Shown here: positions 7,003-9,089 of the stretch, in pieces | How the letters are laid out: each line of letters starts with the position of its first letter | How positions within the stretch are numbered: position 1 is the stretch's first letter | NCBI GenBank assembly: GCA_902464345.1 | Contig: CABQJA010000082.1 | Span: forward strand, 1-9,089 | Length of the DNA: 9,089 nt | Direction: 5' to 3' | DNA from: an uncultured Clostridium sp. | GTDB lineage: Bacteria; Bacillota; Clostridia; Lachnospirales; Lachnospiraceae | Made by a program: the position numbers and the translations under genes | The notes under the pieces: model-generated | Databases searched by the model: none | Seen by the model: only the letters and a program-made list of their open reading frames with translations | Told to the model about the DNA's origin: nothing

Positions 7003-8898
7003 ATGAGGGAAGCACAGGAGATCAGAACTGAAAAATGCCGTGCGAACAGCAGGGATATTGCAATGCAGGTTGCAATATTCCTGCTTTATGTATGCGCATT
7101 TTCAGTGATTCTGACCAGTGGGCTGTCAGCGGATGATATGTGGAACAGCAATATACAGGCAGCACCTTATCTTGGGGGACCGGGACCGATAGCGGTTATG
7201 CTCGGACAGTGGAAGATGTGGCTGGAGGCAGGCCGGATGTTTCCGTTTTCCAATTATGTTGCACTGCTGTTTACACTCATCCCATCGGTTCCGGTATATA
7301 AGGCATGTCTTGTGTTTATGACATGGTTCAGTAACTGGGTTTCCGGACTCTGCATAGAAAAGATGACCGGCTCCAAATGCCTTCAGGTATTGTATATGGT
7401 ACTGTTCCCGGTGCTGATTCAGATGACACCGGAATTTGACAGCGGACTCTACTGCTATCATATGCTGATCCAGCTGGTGGTATTATGGTGTTTTCTTTCC
7501 CTGTGGCTGCAGATCCGGTATCTGGATACCGGAAAGAAACGATATGCGGTGGGAAGTACAGCAGCTCTTTTTCTGGCATTGGGTACCTATGAGGTGGCAT
7601 TTCCGTTTATACTGGTTCTGGCATGGGTGACATATCGGCAGTGTCGTTCCGGACGGAAGACGATCCGAAAAATGCTGCCGGAGCTGATCGTGTTCCTGGG
7701 AATGCTGGCAGGAAACGGAGTGCTGCGGGTGTTGGCAGGGCATCGGTCCTATCACGGAGTTTCGATTCATCTGCAGTGGAAGACGGTTTTGATTACGTGG
7801 CTGAAGCAATGCTCCACCTGCGTTCCTCTGGGACGGTATCTGTGTTCCATGCTGAAGGAGTGCAGGCCGTATTCGGATGTCTATCCATATACGATCCGGG
7901 AGATCTTCAGCTGGCTGCAGGTATGGGATTATCTTGCAATCGGGCTTTTGATCGGCATATGGTTCTGGATGGAACGGACATGGCGGAAGGAACAGGTGAT
8001 ACAGAAGCGAACTGTATGGACTGTATTTGTTGTGGGGTGTCTGACCTTTATTCTGCCGGGAGGCCTGATCGCGGTATCGGCCAAATATCAGCAGACGATC
8101 GCATGGGCAGGCGGACACCTTCCGGCTTATATGCAGAGTGTGGGATTTACAATGATGCTGGTATGCGTATACTGGTGGCTCTCATCGAGACTGACAGGCC
8201 GGAAGCGGAAGCTCTTTGGAATCGTCTGTCTGATCGCGGGAGGATTGATACTGACTGTAAATATGGCAAGTGCCAGAGCCGGTGTAGAATATATGAATCA
8301 GACCAAACGGTATCCGCAGGAGAATATAGAAGCGGCAGCGGCGAATGGATTCTTCGATACGGTAGCGGAGGATGACAGGAAGTATGTATTCGGAGCCAAT
8401 GGATATATTCATGATGCACATAATTCCGCAGAGTTTTACAGTAAGCTGGCGGGAATGCATATTTATGCCTGCACGGATGCAGAGGTACTGGCAGACAGCG
8501 AAGGAAAATGGAATGAACAGAATCAATTCGATTTGACAAAGAACGGTGAAAGGGTATATTATGGGATTTTCAATTGGGCAGACTGGGATGGCGGACTTCT
8601 GCTCATGGGGCCATGCGAGAAAATACAGTCCGGAAAAGAGCGGAAGGGTATGAAATGGATTCAGCTGAGAAATCCGCAGGTATATGTAAGCGGTGACCGA
8701 AAAACCACGGTTCCGCAGGACTGGCAGCTTCTGCAGGAAGGAGAAGAGTATGCAATTTATCAGCTGCATGGCAGCTACCGGGTCAAAAAGGAAATGAAGG
8801 ACTGGACGGAGTGGATTGCAGTACCGGAGAAACGCAGAAACGCAGAAACTGAAATCTTAAGAATCTTAAGATTTGATGATGATGGACGGAAATCATGA
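7003..8898 (+). CDS. Polytopic GT-C-like membrane protein with soluble C-terminal domain
   Basis: A 631-residue membrane protein with about 10 hydrophobic segments (first about 21-38, last about 403-420) and a soluble tail of about 200 residues. The first outer loop contains SADDMW (D44, D45), the usual place for a GT-C catalytic acidic pair, then LGQWKMWLEAGRMFPF (67-82). ALGTYEVAFPF (192-202) resembles the conserved helix of GtrII/DUF6056-like membrane glycosyltransferases. It is not a paralogue of the protein at 2927-4675, as their motifs differ. The tail includes YVFGANGYIHD (461-471) and FNWADWDGGLL (523-533), which I do not recognise. An outer-face sugar transfer from a polyprenyl-phosphate donor is inferred from fold type and neighbours. 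The extreme C-terminus (about 609-631) is charged and encoded by short tandem repeats. The stop is followed by a 76-bp gap with a new promoter, so this probably ends the operon. Confidence 0.75.
   Translation: MREAQEIRTEKCRANSRDIAMQVAIFLLYVCAFSVILTSGLSADDMWNSNIQAAPYLGGPGPIAVMLGQWKMWLEAGRMFPFSNYVALLFTLIPSVPVYKACLVFMTWFSNWVSGLCIEKMTGSKCLQVLYMVLFPVLIQMTPEFDSGLYCYHMLIQLVVLWCFLSLWLQIRYLDTGKKRYAVGSTAALFLALGTYEVAFPFILVLAWVTYRQCRSGRKTIRKMLPELIVFLGMLAGNGVLRVLAGHRSYHGVSIHLQWKTVLITWLKQCSTCVPLGRYLCSMLKECRPYSDVYPYTIREIFSWLQVWDYLAIGLLIGIWFWMERTWRKEQVIQKRTVWTVFVVGCLTFILPGGLIAVSAKYQQTIAWAGGHLPAYMQSVGFTMMLVCVYWWLSSRLTGRKRKLFGIVCLIAGGLILTVNMASARAGVEYMNQTKRYPQENIEAAAANGFFDTVAEDDRKYVFGANGYIHDAHNSAEFYSKLAGMHIYACTDAEVLADSEGKWNEQNQFDLTKNGERVYYGIFNWADWDGGLLLMGPCEKIQSGKERKGMKWIQLRNPQVYVSGDRKTTVPQDWQLLQEGEEYAIYQLHGSYRVKKEMKDWTEWIAVPEKRRNAETEILRILRFDDDGRKS
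8829..8844 (+). repeat. 8-bp tandem repeat near the 3' end of the membrane-protein gene
   Basis: GAAACGCA occurs twice head to tail (8829-8836, 8837-8844), followed by a partial third copy (GAAAC). The unit is not a multiple of three, so gain or loss of one copy would shift the last dozen or so codons out of frame. Confidence 0.75.
8852..8874. repeat. Perfect inverted repeat (10-bp arms, 3-base loop) that also contains a 9-bp tandem repeat
   Basis: AAATCTTAAG (8852-8861) and CTTAAGATTT (8865-8874) are exact reverse complements around AAT. The same stretch reads as AATCTTAAG twice in tandem (8853-8861, 8862-8870), which encodes ILR-ILR in the protein. It is followed by GAT three times and no T-run, so it is not a standard intrinsic terminator, although it sits 33 bp before the promoter that drives rfbF. 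Confidence 0.8.
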
Positions 8899-8906
8899 AA
8901 ACCCGG

Positions 8907-8935
8907 TTTACATGAAAAGTCAGATAGTGTAAAAT
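8907..8935 (+). promoter_or_regulatory. Sigma-A type promoter upstream of rfbF
   Basis: TTTACA (8907-8912) and TAAAAT (8930-8935) each match five of six consensus bases and are separated by exactly 17 bp. The start of transcription would fall near 8942, about 30 bp before the rfbF start codon, leaving room for the AGGAGG site. It is the only such pair in the 76-bp gap and suggests that rfbF begins its own transcription unit, with or without read-through from upstream. Confidence 0.65.
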
Positions 8936-8960
8936 AGATTAGATTAATATGTTAATTCAT

Positions 8961-8966
8961 AGGAGG
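8961..8966 (+). promoter_or_regulatory. Ribosome binding site of rfbF
   Basis: AGGAGG, a perfect core, lies 8 bp before the ATG at 8975. It is the strongest site in the window, consistent with high translation of the cytidylyltransferase. Confidence 0.8.
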
Positions 8967-8974
8967 ATTTGGGA

Positions 8975-9089
8975 ATGAAGGTTGTATTATTAGCCGGTGG
9001 TTTTGGAACCAGAATCAGTGAAGAAAGTTATTTAAAGCCGAAGCCAATGGTTGAGATCGGGGAGAAACCGATTTTGTGGCATATTATGA
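8975..9089 (+). CDS. rfbF: Glucose-1-phosphate cytidylyltransferase, N-terminus (3' partial)
   Basis: The first 38 codons read MKVVLLAGGFGTRISEES, then YLKPKPMVEIGEKPILWHIM. This is the nucleotide-binding signature of sugar-1-phosphate nucleotidyltransferases, GGxGTR with the downstream KPKPM. The specific ISEES-Y-L-KPKPM-EIG-KPILWHIM wording is typical of RfbF, which makes CDP-glucose from CTP and glucose 1-phosphate in the cytoplasm. The glucose-1-phosphate thymidylyltransferase RmlA and the UTP enzyme GalU differ at these positions. CDP-glucose feeds 3,6-dideoxyhexoses such as paratose, tyvelose and abequose and related branched or deoxy sugars, usually through CDP-glucose 4,6-dehydratase (rfbG) and rfbH encoded next. 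Those genes, if present, lie beyond the window. GC in this piece is about 40%. The product call is strong; the rest of the pathway is a prediction. Confidence 0.9.
   Translation, partial: MKVVLLAGGFGTRISEESYLKPKPMVEIGEKPILWHIM

Noticed and set aside
7623..8375. 250-codon + strand reading frame inside the second membrane-protein gene
   Set aside because: It lies wholly inside a gene with clear membrane-protein composition, in another frame, has no ribosome site, and its product is a polar Gly/Asp/Arg/Ser-rich sequence typical of a shadow frame.
8852..8874. Intrinsic terminator at the end of the operon
   Set aside because: The stem is perfect but AT-rich, lies within the coding sequence, and is followed by GATGATGATGG with no T-run; the reverse strand also lacks a T-run.
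8895..8932. Two chained tiny reading frames (MKTRFT, MKSQIV) after the last operon gene
   Set aside because: Too short, without ribosome sites, and they overlap the promoter elements.
1..9089. Mobile elements, CRISPR arrays, tRNA or rRNA genes
   Set aside because: No transposase, regularly spaced repeats, terminal inverted repeats or RNA gene signatures were seen; nearly all bases are taken by coding regions.

Overview
The window looks like part of a cell-surface polysaccharide locus from a Gram-positive anaerobe of the class Clostridia, most likely a Lachnospiraceae-type gut bacterium. This rests on moderate GC, strong AGGAGG-type ribosome sites, a secreted SH3/glucosaminidase/DUF4214 wall protein and the protein styles. 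The species call is inference. No RNA gene, insertion sequence, CRISPR array or attachment site was seen.

All supported genes are on the + strand. From left to right they are: the 3' end of a gene whose product ends in a divergent DUF4214-like helical module (3-515); a large two-part transferase joining a GT4 glycosyltransferase to a Stealth-like second domain (519-2930); a polytopic GT-C-like membrane protein overlapping it by an ATGA (2927-4675); a secreted wall hydrolase with SH3, glucosaminidase and four DUF4214 units (4729-6954); and a second, unrelated polytopic GT-C-like protein (7003-8898). The gaps between them are at most 53 bp and contain no terminator, so 3-8898 reads as one operon.

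After 8898 a 76-bp gap holds a good sigma-A promoter (TTTACA, 17 bp, TAAAAT). It is followed by a strong ribosome site and the first 38 codons of glucose-1-phosphate cytidylyltransferase (rfbF), the entry enzyme for CDP-glucose-derived sugars, which runs off the window end.

As a working model (inference), the cytoplasmic transferase builds or phospho-links glycan. The two membrane proteins add sugars, or act on lipid-linked glycan, at the outer face. The hydrolase remodels peptidoglycan around the exported polymer. The promoter before rfbF starts a sugar-nucleotide supply unit. The most notable points are the GT4/Stealth-like fusion, the wall hydrolase placed between two membrane glycosyltransferase candidates, and DUF4214-type modules in both a presumed cytoplasmic and a secreted product.
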